Below, in pieces: positions 8,660 through 17,610 of a stretch of 54,715 nt of DNA; position 1 is the first letter of the stretch, and every line of letters begins with the position of its first letter. The position numbers were made by a program, and so were the translations under genes. The stretch spans positions 1 through 54,715 of the forward strand of contig JBIIZQ010000014.1 in NCBI GenBank assembly GCA_044346175.1, read 5' to 3'. Under the pieces are notes generated by a model that worked only from the letters and a program-made list of their open reading frames with translations, was not told the DNA's origin and searched no databases. The DNA is from JBJTUH01 sp044346175 (GTDB taxonomy: Bacteria; Cyanobacteriota; Vampirovibrionia; Vampirovibrionales; JAJTHC01).

Positions 8660-9286
8660 TTACACGAGTCCCTTTGCTTGGGCAAGTAACAAACAGGCAA
8701 GGGTTTTTGCATCTTGGATGCGACCGTCTAGGGTCATCGCCATGACGGTTTCCCAAGGTAGGGTTTCTATTTGAATTTCTTCGTTGGCATCGGGCGCATA
8801 TTGTGTGTCGGCAAAGAGGTCTTGAGCAGCATAGGCATAGAGTTTTTCATCACAGAAGCCTGGTACTGTGAAAAACGCCCCTAAGTAGGTCCACGTATGG
8901 GCATTATGACCAATTTCTTCAACCAGTTCCCGAATGGCAGCTCCGTCGTGAGGCTCAGGAGTACCCATACCAATGCCTTCTGGCCATTCCAGCTTACCAG
9001 CAGGGAGTTCATAAATCCAATCTTGTAGTACGTAGCGATATTGCTTGATGAGAACCACATGGGGCTTGGTGGATTGAGCCACAGGTGAGGGGGGCTTCGA
9101 TGTGTCTAGTATTGCTGGGTGAGAAGACTCATGAGGATACACCAGAGGTAAAATGACGACCCCGCCAGGGTGTCGAATATTCTCCATGGTACCCACTTCC
9201 CCATTAGGGAACCTCACAGTGTCTTTCTCAAGACGCACAACGTTACCTGAAAAAATCGTATCACGAGCAATAAGCACTTCAGGCAT
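8660..9286 (-). CDS. Nudix hydrolase, ADP-ribose pyrophosphatase type
   Basis: Predicted to cleave nucleoside diphosphate derivatives such as ADP-ribose. Typical ADPRase elements are present: an N-terminal beta region, HPGGVVILPLV, a KQYRYVLQDWIYELPAGKLE stretch and the Nudix helix residues IRELVEEIG. The Nudix box is not canonical: between the GKLEWPE part and RELVEEIG there are about eight extra residues. ATG 9286 starts the protein at MPEVLIARDT, matching the family. The upstream frame to 9403 overlaps the next gene and is unlikely to be translated. It is followed within 5 bases by the BioY-like gene. Confidence 0.88.
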   Translation of the reverse strand: MPEVLIARDTIFSGNVVRLEKDTVRFPNGEVGTMENIRHPGGVVILPLVYPHESSHPAILDTSKPPSPVAQSTKPHVVLIKQYRYVLQDWIYELPAGKLEWPEGIGMGTPEPHDGAAIRELVEEIGHNAHTWTYLGAFFTVPGFCDEKLYAYAAQDLFADTQYAPDANEEIQIETLPWETVMAMTLDGRIQDAKTLACLLLAQAKGLV

Positions 9287-9374
9287 AGTGGAGGGGTGTC
9301 TTTCAGTGAGAGGAACTAACATGAAAAATCGGAATAAAAACACATACCGTTTTAAGTAAACCGTATGGATACCG

Positions 9375-9845
9375 TTACACGGGTGCAAGTAAAAATTTGG
9401 CAAATCCTAACGAGAGGAGTACGCCTAGGATACATCCACCAAGAACCTCAAAAGGCGTATGACCAAGGAGTTCCTTAAGTCGAGCGGGTACTTGCCCTGG
9501 GGTGTGTGCATACACATCGGAAACAAGCTTGTTGAGAACACTCGCCATACGTCCAGCCGCAAGCCTTACACCAGAGGCATCATACATCACGATTAAAGCA
9601 AGGCACAGTGCCACTGCAAAGGTGACACTTCTAAAGCCTACTAAAAGACCTGTACAAGTGGCTACTGAACTGACTGCAGCACTGTGGCTACTAGGCATGC
9701 CTCCTGTTTCTACAAGAATCCTAAAATTGACGGTGCGTCCTGTGTATTGATACCAGAACACCTTAAGGATTTGTGCTAGAAAGGTCGCACTTACAGAGGT
9801 AAGTATTACAAAAAGACCATCACGAGGGAGTAAGGCGAGTGTCAC
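9375..9845 (-). CDS. DUF212 / divergent PAP2 family membrane protein
   Basis: A 156-residue membrane protein of the DUF212 family (related to acid phosphatase/vanadium-dependent haloperoxidase; YuiD in Bacillus). It has the family motif GGMPSSHSAAVSS after the first helices, then YDASGVRLAAGRMASVLN and a C-terminal GHTPFEVLGGCILG segment. The first possible start after an in-frame stop is GTG 9845. The family is common in cyanobacteria, Firmicutes and plants. The substrate is unknown. Confidence 0.9.
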   Translation of the reverse strand: MTLALLPRDGLFVILTSVSATFLAQILKVFWYQYTGRTVNFRILVETGGMPSSHSAAVSSVATCTGLLVGFRSVTFAVALCLALIVMYDASGVRLAAGRMASVLNKLVSDVYAHTPGQVPARLKELLGHTPFEVLGGCILGVLLSLGFAKFLLAPV

Positions 9846-10376
9846 AGAGTTTCATGTCCAAACATAAAATGCTTTTTTAAGAAGTATGAGGCTCGGGTGT
9901 GAAAATCCACAGTAGAGTCTTCATACGAATGCAAAGGTTTAAAAGGCGTACGATGCCTAGACGACACCATTACAAATACCTCTCATACAACGCTTCCCAT
10001 TTTCTCATAAAAAACGCCTATACGCTAGCTTTGTTTCCTGAGGTGCGTGTTTATTTTAGCGTGTTAGCGTCGTTCCAAGTTCTGGGATGTCACAACCTCG
10101 TGCCGTATGACGAAACGGTAGAGACATGCCTCTGTACTGACCTTTACCTCGTGATATGCCTATTATTTTACAATCCGTATGTTGAGGTATCTACTTTACA
10201 CACCCTAAGCAAATCGCCACCCATCTTAAATTACCATGTAGCGTCAAGATTCTTTTATGCGTATAATCGCATGATACTTTTTTATTTTGGGTCAAAATGA
10301 TGACATAAAACGTGTAAAGCCATACGTGTGTGAGTGATTGGGTGTCGTTTGGAAGGGTTTTGGTAGAGGTTTTTTT
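9846..10376. other. Intergenic region, about 530 bases, no supported gene
   Basis: The region separates the divergent DUF212 and glycosyltransferase genes. One open frame of 133 codons (9899-10300, plus) exists. It has no ribosome site, an odd composition (rich in Tyr, Phe, His) and no recognisable motif, so I do not call it a gene. AT-rich stretches at 10255-10310 could hold the promoter of the glycosyltransferase gene. Confidence 0.4.
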
Positions 10377-11675
10377 ATGGTTGTAGGTTATATCACAAAA
10401 GTTTATCCTACGGGAAATGTTAACCCGTATATCTCACGAGAAATGTATGCGGTTTCTAAGGGTGTCAAGGAACCTATTCAGATTTTTACAAGAGACAAGC
10501 TTGCTTTATCACCGAGTTACTTGGAAGTCTCTTTACCCGCCCAAGTGTTTCATATTACCCCTAAGCCGCTGAGGCATCCTAAGATGTTTTCACGTGCTTT
10601 GTTGCAAGTCTTGCATCATAAAGAAGCACGTCCCGTTATGTTGGAAGCCGTTACAGATGTTTTAAAACGCCCTACGCTTGCTACGCTGAATGCCGTGACG
10701 CAGAGTGTCCTCATGACGCACCAAATTATGACGATGCCCAATCCGCCTACAAGGCTGCATGCTCACTTCTTACGGAATGGTTTAACGGGCTACTATGTGA
10801 GCAAAATAACAGGTATCCCTCTAAGTGTCACAGGGCATTACTCAAGAGATATTCTTGGAACCGATAGACATGAAACTTCCGTGTCACAAAAAAAGAAGAT
10901 TCTCGCACGGGCTGATTATGTTGTGGCATGCACCGACCATGGTAAGGCGATGCTGACGCAATTTTGCGATAATCCAGCTAAAATCCATGTGGTGCATCAT
11001 GGGACTGACCTCAATTTCTTTGCACCTCCGCCGCCAGGTCTTAGAGATGACCACAACAAGGGAAATCAACCCAATAAACCCGTGGAACTTTTAACGGTAT
11101 GTCGTGCTGAGAGTTTCAAGGGCTTGGATGATATGCTTGTGGCTTTAAGTCTATTACCCAAAGACCTCAACTGGCATTGGACGCATATTGGGAGTGGGTT
11201 TAAGTTTGCACATACTGGTGCGAGTGCTGTTGCCAATGCACAAAAAGACCCTTTACTGGAGACCTTAAAGCAGGAAGCCCAGCGTTTGGGGATTGCCGAC
11301 CGTATCACGTGGATGGGACAACAAAACCAAGAGGTCGTCAGAGACCAATACCGTAAGGCAAATTTGTTTGTGTTGCCCTGTAAAATCAATGAAGAAGGTA
11401 TCCATGATGGTTTACCTAATGTGATTGTGGAAGCTGGGAGCCAGAAACTCCCTAGTCTTTCAACGCCTGTGGGGAGCGTGACGGATTTTGTTGCCCATGG
11501 GCAAACGGGTTGGTTGTGTGAGACGAAAAATCCGAAGTCGTTGGCACAGGCGATGGAAAAGCTCATCACAGATAGTACCCTCCGTAACCAATTGGGTGAA
11601 AAAGCCTTTGAGAGGGTGCATGAATCTTTTGACATGATGAAAACAACGGCTCCCCTTGTCCCCGTATTTAGTTAA
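10377..11675 (+). CDS. GT4-family glycosyltransferase
   Basis: A GT-B fold, retaining sugar transferase. It starts VVGYITKVYPTG (N-terminal nucleotide-fold pattern), continues with an acceptor-domain PLSVTGHYSRDI and VVHHGTDLNFF, and ends with the donor-binding EGIHDGLPNVIVEAGSQKLP region. ATG 10377 is preceded by AGAGG at 7 bases; the frame's upstream GTG/TTG starts are less likely. It leads a three-gene run with the nucleotidyltransferase and the kinase fusion, which suggests synthesis or decoration of a surface glycan. The donor and acceptor are unknown. Confidence 0.9.
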   Translation: MVVGYITKVYPTGNVNPYISREMYAVSKGVKEPIQIFTRDKLALSPSYLEVSLPAQVFHITPKPLRHPKMFSRALLQVLHHKEARPVMLEAVTDVLKRPTLATLNAVTQSVLMTHQIMTMPNPPTRLHAHFLRNGLTGYYVSKITGIPLSVTGHYSRDILGTDRHETSVSQKKKILARADYVVACTDHGKAMLTQFCDNPAKIHVVHHGTDLNFFAPPPPGLRDDHNKGNQPNKPVELLTVCRAESFKGLDDMLVALSLLPKDLNWHWTHIGSGFKFAHTGASAVANAQKDPLLETLKQEAQRLGIADRITWMGQQNQEVVRDQYRKANLFVLPCKINEEGIHDGLPNVIVEAGSQKLPSLSTPVGSVTDFVAHGQTGWLCETKNPKSLAQAMEKLITDSTLRNQLGEKAFERVHESFDMMKTTAPLVPVFS

Positions 11676-11726
11676 TCCATAAGCTAATCCATTGCTTTTA
11701 AGGATGTATTAACGAGGTTTACCACT

Positions 11727-12572
11727 TTGAATACTTTAGCCCCTACTGTTAAGCCAGCGACGGCTCATTTTGCCACAAAGCACGATGCCCAGAAACCACC
11801 CGACAAAAAACCACAGAACCTGCTACCCGTCGATGTATGGATTGCAGCGGGTGGTACAGCCCAGCGTTTAAAACCCCTTTCCTTGTTGACCCATAAAGCG
11901 TTACTCCCCTTGGATAAAGAAGGTAAAGTCACGATGCTGGATAAGCTTCTCAGCACAATGAGTGACTTGCCAGTTGGTCGCCTTTATTTGAATATCCGTT
12001 CTGAAATGCTAGACGTGTTCAAAAAATGGTCGTTAGCTTCTCCAAAAAACTTTCCTATTACCTATCAAACAGATGTTGCTCAAGGTAATCTGTATGGTCT
12101 TTTAAAAGCGATTAAAGACCCTCATACCCTTACGGCAAGGAGTTTACTCTTTACCTATGGAGACCAATTTACGGATGTGTCTTTACGTGACATCGTTAAA
12201 CAACACCAAAAAGGTCATCCCCCGTTGACGATTGGTATCTTGCCACAAAAAGAACGGCATGCTCAAAAGCCTTTGGAGGGTAATGAGGTGAAACATCGAC
12301 AGTTGATACGGGTTCATGACCGTTTGAATGTAAAAGCCCCTTTTGTAAATATAGCGGTGTATGTCATTGATATGCCTACGTTTAAGGCACACCACGCACG
12401 TTTTTTGAAGTGGTTAGCCACCCAAGGACGTACTGAAGAAAATGTCAAAATTAAAGCTTATAGAGACTATTTGATGGCAGAGGGCTTACCTATTGGGGCT
12501 TATGTATTCAAGGGTGATGTGCATCAGGTGAATACACCTGCAGATTATTTCAAACTGTTACCGACGGTGTAA
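11727..12572 (+). CDS. Sugar-phosphate nucleotidyltransferase-like protein
   Basis: The N-terminal signature IAAGGTAQRLKPLSLLTHKA closely follows the NTP-transferase consensus (GG-x-RL-PLT-x-K-AL-P). A metal-binding FTYGDQFTD lies near residue 145. About 281 residues, so it lacks a left-handed beta-helix acyltransferase domain. The start appears to be TTG 11727, with GAGG 10 bases upstream. Known relatives make NDP-sugars or, in LicC-type enzymes, CDP-choline. Its place between a glycosyltransferase and a kinase fusion fits the preparation of an activated building block. Confidence 0.85.
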   Translation: MNTLAPTVKPATAHFATKHDAQKPPDKKPQNLLPVDVWIAAGGTAQRLKPLSLLTHKALLPLDKEGKVTMLDKLLSTMSDLPVGRLYLNIRSEMLDVFKKWSLASPKNFPITYQTDVAQGNLYGLLKAIKDPHTLTARSLLFTYGDQFTDVSLRDIVKQHQKGHPPLTIGILPQKERHAQKPLEGNEVKHRQLIRVHDRLNVKAPFVNIAVYVIDMPTFKAHHARFLKWLATQGRTEENVKIKAYRDYLMAEGLPIGAYVFKGDVHQVNTPADYFKLLPTV

Positions 12573-12622
12573 TGGTTTCTCGTTGAAGTGTTAGGTATGG
12601 ATAGTGATGGGTATGCTTTGTT

Positions 12623-14620
12623 ATGACTCAGTTAGATAGAAGGTTTCCCCGCCGCTTTGGGGTAAGTCCTGCTCTTGTGAAGGTTCAAACTGCTGTAGCC
12701 CAAAATCCTCAAGGTTGGACACCCGCTTTACGTAAAGAACTTGCACCTTATGCGCATCATCAGGATGTGAAGGACTACCTCCTCACGCACCCATTAACCC
12801 CTTATGATACCCAAGCCGTCCTTCAAAAACGGGTGACTCAGTTACAGACACTGGCTCAATTACAATCTTTTGAGCCTCTTCAAACCATAAACCCACGCAT
12901 CAAACCCGCTGGGTCGCTGTCGTCTCAAAGTACTGCTTTCCAAAATGTTTCGTTGCCTTTAGCGGCTAAACTCTTTGAAAAAACATGTCAACGTTTCAAA
13001 CCGCAAACGACTCCCAACCCCGTGGCTTACATGATACTAGGTTTACCCAATGCTGGTAAAACGACCTTAGCCAGGGATTTATCCAAACAAAACCATCTTT
13101 TTTTCATGGATGGCGATGACATTAGAAATCATCTCGGGAGCTTTAAAAAACATCGTATCAACTCGGAGGTGAAAGCCCTCAAAGACGATATTCAAAAAGC
13201 TATCCTTGAGAAGGCTGTTGCGAAACGTTTACCCTTGACACTCTCCTTTGCACCTGAGCGTATGGCACAGCTTGAACCTTATATCGACAAACTTTTGCAG
13301 CATCATTACAGGATGCGGTGTATCTTGCTAGATACCTCGGAGGATACCTGTATGGGACGAATTCACCAAAAGGAAGCTAAAACAGGACGTTTCATTGACC
13401 CTTACCAACCTCTGATTTTAAAGAAAGAACCCATTAAGGTTTTTAAAGACCTTTCTGTAAAATATGCCACACACCCTAACTGGCAGTTTCAAACCCTCTC
13501 GAATGAACCCCTCTCTATTCAAAAACTGCGTGTGTTTTTTAAAGCGTGTTCTCCTTCAGAGCTTGAAGCCTTTATCTTTCAACAAGGTAAGTTACTGGGG
13601 GCTGGTACCAATGGTAAAGTTTATCAACTTCCGAAGCCCTATCAGCATCTTGTCGCAAAAGTGCCTCATACAGAACCCTTTAGCCTTGAGGGTAAAAAAC
13701 AGAAAATGCACTTATCTTTTGAGCATGAATACCGTATGCTTAAAGCCTTGCCTGAGAAACTGATGTCACAAGAAGATATGAGCCACGTGGCATTGTTATC
13801 CTCGGGGTTAGGGTCTGTACTGATACTTCCCAAGTTTAACGGATTACCTGCTGATTTTAATAAAAATCCTTTTACCTCCAAAACACTGAAACAAGCCCTA
13901 GAGCATCTTGCCGCACTCGATGAAGCGAATATTTTCCATGGCGACCCTAACCTGAAAAACCTGTGTTTGACCCCTCAAAAAGCACAATGGATAGACTATG
14001 GTGATACGAAACTTTCTAGCCCTTGGAAGGTACCGCATGGCTATCCTGTGCCGCCCTTTTTCATTCCTCCCCAGCTGGGAATGTCCAATCTTGCGATGTT
14101 TCAGGCAAAAACGCTACCTTTTTACTGGCTACAAATGAACCACGAGGTGCCACCTCATCCCAAAGACCTACTCAAGTTTTATCAAACCCCTGCTGTGCAG
14201 GAGAGTTTAACCACATTTTTACGCCATAAGCTACGTTTGCAGTCGCAGGCATTGCGTCGTGCGCCTGTTTTATCGTCCCCTCAAAATGAGGCACTTTTGG
14301 CGACTAAAAATGACGTTCATGTTTTTCAACAGCTATGGCGCAAGCCTCGGCTTAAAGGCTTTTTCTATACATTAACCTTTCTGAAAAGTATGGTGGCGGG
14401 TATGTATTTAAAAGCCCGTATTGCCTTGAATATAGAAAATAACCCTGATAAAGCTTTACGTTTAGAAGGTACTGCAAAAGCGTATGCACAGGTGTATGCC
14501 CAAGAAGTTGAAAAACTGGCACAAGCTATCCCATTAAAAACAGAGGTACTTAAAACGTATGTGTCGCTTGAGAGGCAATATAGCCAGTTCTTAAAGACAG
14601 TTTCTGTGACTGTTTCTTAG
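12623..14620 (+). CDS. Fusion of a P-loop nucleotide kinase domain and a protein-kinase-like domain
   Basis: A 665-residue protein with two kinase modules. Residues 135-300: Walker A GLPNAGKTTL and a downstream DGDDIRNHLG, as in APS/polynucleotide-kinase or zeta-toxin-like phosphotransferases. Residues 315-490: a eukaryotic-like/aminoglycoside-kinase fold with Gly-rich loop LLGAGTNGKVYQL, Lys in LVAKVPH, a probable helix C Glu (FEHEYRML), catalytic loop HGDPNLKNL and metal-binding IDYGD in place of DFG. The C-terminal 170 residues are helical and unassigned. It is 50 bases after the nucleotidyltransferase gene. I infer phosphorylation of a small molecule or sugar for the glycan pathway; a protein substrate is also possible. 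I do not recognise this domain order. Confidence 0.8.
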   Translation: MTQLDRRFPRRFGVSPALVKVQTAVAQNPQGWTPALRKELAPYAHHQDVKDYLLTHPLTPYDTQAVLQKRVTQLQTLAQLQSFEPLQTINPRIKPAGSLSSQSTAFQNVSLPLAAKLFEKTCQRFKPQTTPNPVAYMILGLPNAGKTTLARDLSKQNHLFFMDGDDIRNHLGSFKKHRINSEVKALKDDIQKAILEKAVAKRLPLTLSFAPERMAQLEPYIDKLLQHHYRMRCILLDTSEDTCMGRIHQKEAKTGRFIDPYQPLILKKEPIKVFKDLSVKYATHPNWQFQTLSNEPLSIQKLRVFFKACSPSELEAFIFQQGKLLGAGTNGKVYQLPKPYQHLVAKVPHTEPFSLEGKKQKMHLSFEHEYRMLKALPEKLMSQEDMSHVALLSSGLGSVLILPKFNGLPADFNKNPFTSKTLKQALEHLAALDEANIFHGDPNLKNLCLTPQKAQWIDYGDTKLSSPWKVPHGYPVPPFFIPPQLGMSNLAMFQAKTLPFYWLQMNHEVPPHPKDLLKFYQTPAVQESLTTFLRHKLRLQSQALRRAPVLSSPQNEALLATKNDVHVFQQLWRKPRLKGFFYTLTFLKSMVAGMYLKARIALNIENNPDKALRLEGTAKAYAQVYAQEVEKLAQAIPLKTEVLKTYVSLERQYSQFLKTVSVTVS

Positions 14621-14757
14621 GTCATACCGCCTTGCACCCTATGCCCTAGTTTCAAATCAATCCCCTCATGACACTGACCAAGTCCTTGAGGTACTATAGA
14701 AACATCTATGTGCTTCAAGTCGATGTGTCGACCGTTCTCTCTGAAAGGTTTTTAATC

Positions 14758-17424
14758 ATGACCCCCTCGTTACCTGTAACCCCTACCACTGTCGCTGCTG
14801 CTTCACAATCACAGTGGGATACCACACCCCTAGGTGGTTTTGATTTCTCACAGTTATCAGGTAGTTTATTTGGTGAAAAACCTTCAGCGTCGCATTCGGG
14901 TGGGTATACCGTGTTTCATCCACCTACCTTAACCCTTGAAAGCCTAACGCAGGGACTCAATCCTCAACAACAGGAAGCCGTCACCCGAGGCGAAGGGGCT
15001 TTATTGGTGTTAGCGGGTGCAGGGAGCGGAAAAACGAGTGTGCTTACCAAACGTATTGGTTATTTACTCACTCGTCCTGACACTCCTGAAAAAGCGTGTA
15101 GTCCGTACCAAATTCTTGCTGTGACATTCACGAATAAAGCAGCCCGTGAAATGCAAGAACGTTTGGCACACCTCACAGGTGAAGAGACCTCAAAACGTTT
15201 ATGGGTAGGCACCTTTCATAGCATCTGTGCCAAAATTCTACGAGGGAGTATTCAGCATTATACGCCGCCTTCCAGCCGTCGTTGGGACCAACGCTTTGTG
15301 ATTTATGATACGGATGACAGCCTCAGTGTGATTAAGGATGCCCTTAAACGCCTACAACTAGACGACAAAGCCTACCCCCCACGCATGGTCAAGGACCAAA
15401 TCAGCCAACTGAAAAACGTCGGCATGGATGCCCATAGCTTTCACGCTCAAGCCAAGGGGTACCAAGCCGAACGCCTTGCAACTATTTATGACCAGTATGA
15501 GCGTCTTTTGTGTGACAATAACGCCCTTGATTTTGATGATTTACTACTCATCACGGTGCGTTTGTTGATGAATCATCCTCAAACCCTTGAGCGTTATCAT
15601 GGTCAGTTTCGGCATGTATTGGTGGATGAATTTCAGGACACTAACGCCGTGCAGTATCATCTGATTAAACTGCTTGCCACGGGCGATGTGCAAGGACAAA
15701 AAGGCTTGCCTAGTCAGCGTTCCTTGACCGTGGTGGGGGATGTAGACCAGTCCATTTACAGCTGGCGTGGTGCAAACTTCCGTATTATTCTTGGCTTCCA
15801 AAAAGATTTTCAAGGGTGCCATTTAATCAAGCTTGAGTTGAATTATCGTTCTACAGACCACATTCTACAAGCCGCTAATGCCATTATTGAACACAATAAA
15901 GAGCGTCTGCCCAAAACGCTTAAAAGCACGCAAGGTAAAGGACAGCCTTTGTATTTATATGAGTCAACGGATGACTATGGCGAGGCTTTGTTTGTCATTG
16001 AACGTTTGAATGCCATGGTGAATGATGGTTACGTGCCGAGTGACTGTGCCGTACTGTATCGGACGAATGCCCAGAGCCGTATGATTGAAGACCTTCTCAT
16101 TGCACGAGGGATGGCGTATCAGCTTATCGGTGGTATGAAGTTCTATGAACGTAAGGAAATCAGAGACTTCATGGCGTATCTTACGTTGTTGTTCAACCCC
16201 GCCGATGCCTATAGTTTAAAGCGAGCATTGGGTTTCCCCAAACGAGGCATTGGTAAAACGTCGGTTGAAAAACTGGAGCTTTTGGCTTCTCAGCAAGGCA
16301 TGAGTTTGTTTGAAACGATGCGTTGCCTGCAACCCGAGGAGGGCATTTTAAGAGGCAAACAATGGATGGCTCTGACGACTTTTATTGAGCAGGTCATTGA
16401 CATGCAAAAGGCTTGGGAAACAGGGCGTATTACTCGTGTAGACCAATTATTGATGTATATTCGCCAAACGGTGGGCTTTGATGCTGCCCTTCGTGAAGAT
16501 GACCCAACGGAAGCAGAAGACCGTCTTGAAAACGTGGAAGAGTTCATTCAGGTGGCATTCCAGTTTCATCAGACGTATGACACCGAACCCGATAGCACCC
16601 CCGAAGATGCTCTAGGTGCCTTCCTTGCTAAAATGGCTTTATTGAGTGACCTTGACCAGGAAAACCCTGATGAAAAACGTCAACGTTTTACCCTCATGAC
16701 GGTGCATGCGGCTAAAGGCTTGGAATTTCCTGTGGTGATTTTGACTGGTCTGGAGGAAGGTACTTTCCCTCATCAGCGTTCTTTGGACAAAGAGGACCAA
16801 ATGGAAGAGGAACGTCGTTTAATGTACGTGGCGGTCACTCGTGCAAAACAGCGTTTGTTCATGGCGTATGCACGGACAAGGTATCGTTATGGTGAAATGA
16901 AGTATGCTTCTCCAAGTCGTTTTTTAAAAGAGATTCCTGCCAACTTACTGACAGGGCAGTATGCCCTTGACCGTTACAATGAAGGTGCCGGACAAAGTCG
17001 CTACGAGTATGATTCAGAACGCTCAAGATACAAGCGTGATAGCGTGTATGATGAAGCCGACACCTCACGCTTTCAGCGTAAAGGGCATGGCTCGACCTCA
17101 GGGGGAGTTACTTCAGCGGGCCCCAAGCGTTTTGGAAAAGCTAGCAGTACTACCACCACCACCACCCATGGCGGGTATGGTTCAACTGGAGGACGTGACG
17201 CACTGCGCACGAGTACTCGTACGATAAGTCATACCCCTACCCAAGCACTTACAACAGAGCATTTTGCGAAGGGCGATAGAGTGTGTCATGAAACTTTTGG
17301 CGTAGGTACGATTGACCAACTCATGGGCGTTGCCCCCAAAATCATGTACAGCATTCAGTTTGACCGTGTGGCGGGTAAAAAACTCATCGACCCCCGTTAC
17401 ACCAAGCTCACCCGCCCTGAGTAA
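14758..17424 (+). CDS. pcrA: ATP-dependent DNA helicase, PcrA/UvrD family
   Basis: A superfamily 1 helicase for repair and replication-fork clearance. All main motifs are present: Walker A LAGAGSGKTSVLT (near residue 85), motif II VDEFQDTNAVQ, motif III GDVDQSIYSWRGA, motif IV LELNYRST, motif V TVHAAKGLEFPVV and motif VI YVAVTRAKQR. The C-terminal 130 residues are low complexity (Ser/Thr/Gly/Arg), with a final conserved RVCHETFGVGTI segment. The start at ATG 14758 has AAAGG at 8 bases. The frame's earlier start (14668) adds 30 residues without family support. Confidence 0.95.
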   Translation: MTPSLPVTPTTVAAASQSQWDTTPLGGFDFSQLSGSLFGEKPSASHSGGYTVFHPPTLTLESLTQGLNPQQQEAVTRGEGALLVLAGAGSGKTSVLTKRIGYLLTRPDTPEKACSPYQILAVTFTNKAAREMQERLAHLTGEETSKRLWVGTFHSICAKILRGSIQHYTPPSSRRWDQRFVIYDTDDSLSVIKDALKRLQLDDKAYPPRMVKDQISQLKNVGMDAHSFHAQAKGYQAERLATIYDQYERLLCDNNALDFDDLLLITVRLLMNHPQTLERYHGQFRHVLVDEFQDTNAVQYHLIKLLATGDVQGQKGLPSQRSLTVVGDVDQSIYSWRGANFRIILGFQKDFQGCHLIKLELNYRSTDHILQAANAIIEHNKERLPKTLKSTQGKGQPLYLYESTDDYGEALFVIERLNAMVNDGYVPSDCAVLYRTNAQSRMIEDLLIARGMAYQLIGGMKFYERKEIRDFMAYLTLLFNPADAYSLKRALGFPKRGIGKTSVEKLELLASQQGMSLFETMRCLQPEEGILRGKQWMALTTFIEQVIDMQKAWETGRITRVDQLLMYIRQTVGFDAALREDDPTEAEDRLENVEEFIQVAFQFHQTYDTEPDSTPEDALGAFLAKMALLSDLDQENPDEKRQRFTLMTVHAAKGLEFPVVILTGLEEGTFPHQRSLDKEDQMEEERRLMYVAVTRAKQRLFMAYARTRYRYGEMKYASPSRFLKEIPANLLTGQYALDRYNEGAGQSRYEYDSERSRYKRDSVYDEADTSRFQRKGHGSTSGGVTSAGPKRFGKASSTTTTTTHGGYGSTGGRDALRTSTRTISHTPTQALTTEHFAKGDRVCHETFGVGTIDQLMGVAPKIMYSIQFDRVAGKKLIDPRYTKLTRPE

Positions 17425-17512
17425 CCCTTTCTAACCATAGTTTATGCTATCTTTAGGGGTACTTTATTTGCATCCTTATGATAAAATGTTGTACTTCATG
17501 GGATTGTATGAA

Positions 17513-17560
17513 CCTTTTAACTCAAATAGGTCATAAAAGTGTTTTTTTTGAGTTAAAAGG
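17513..17560. repeat. 14-bp perfect inverted repeat before the restriction-modification locus
   Basis: CCTTTTAACTCAAA at 17513-17526 is matched by its exact reverse complement at 17547-17560, with a 20-base loop. It lies 88 bases after pcrA and 50 bases before the SNF2 helicase gene. No T-run follows the second arm, so a terminator is unlikely in the plus direction. It could be an operator or a boundary mark of the acquired locus. Confidence 0.75.
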
Positions 17561-17610
17561 TGTCTAGCAAGTAAGGTCTCTGAAAATGCTTCAGAAAGTG
17601 GAACCTAAGT

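Noticed and set aside
9899..10300. Plus-strand ORF of 133 codons
   Set aside because: No ribosome site, no motif, and a composition unlike the neighbours (many Tyr, His and Phe); probably chance in an AT-rich spacer.
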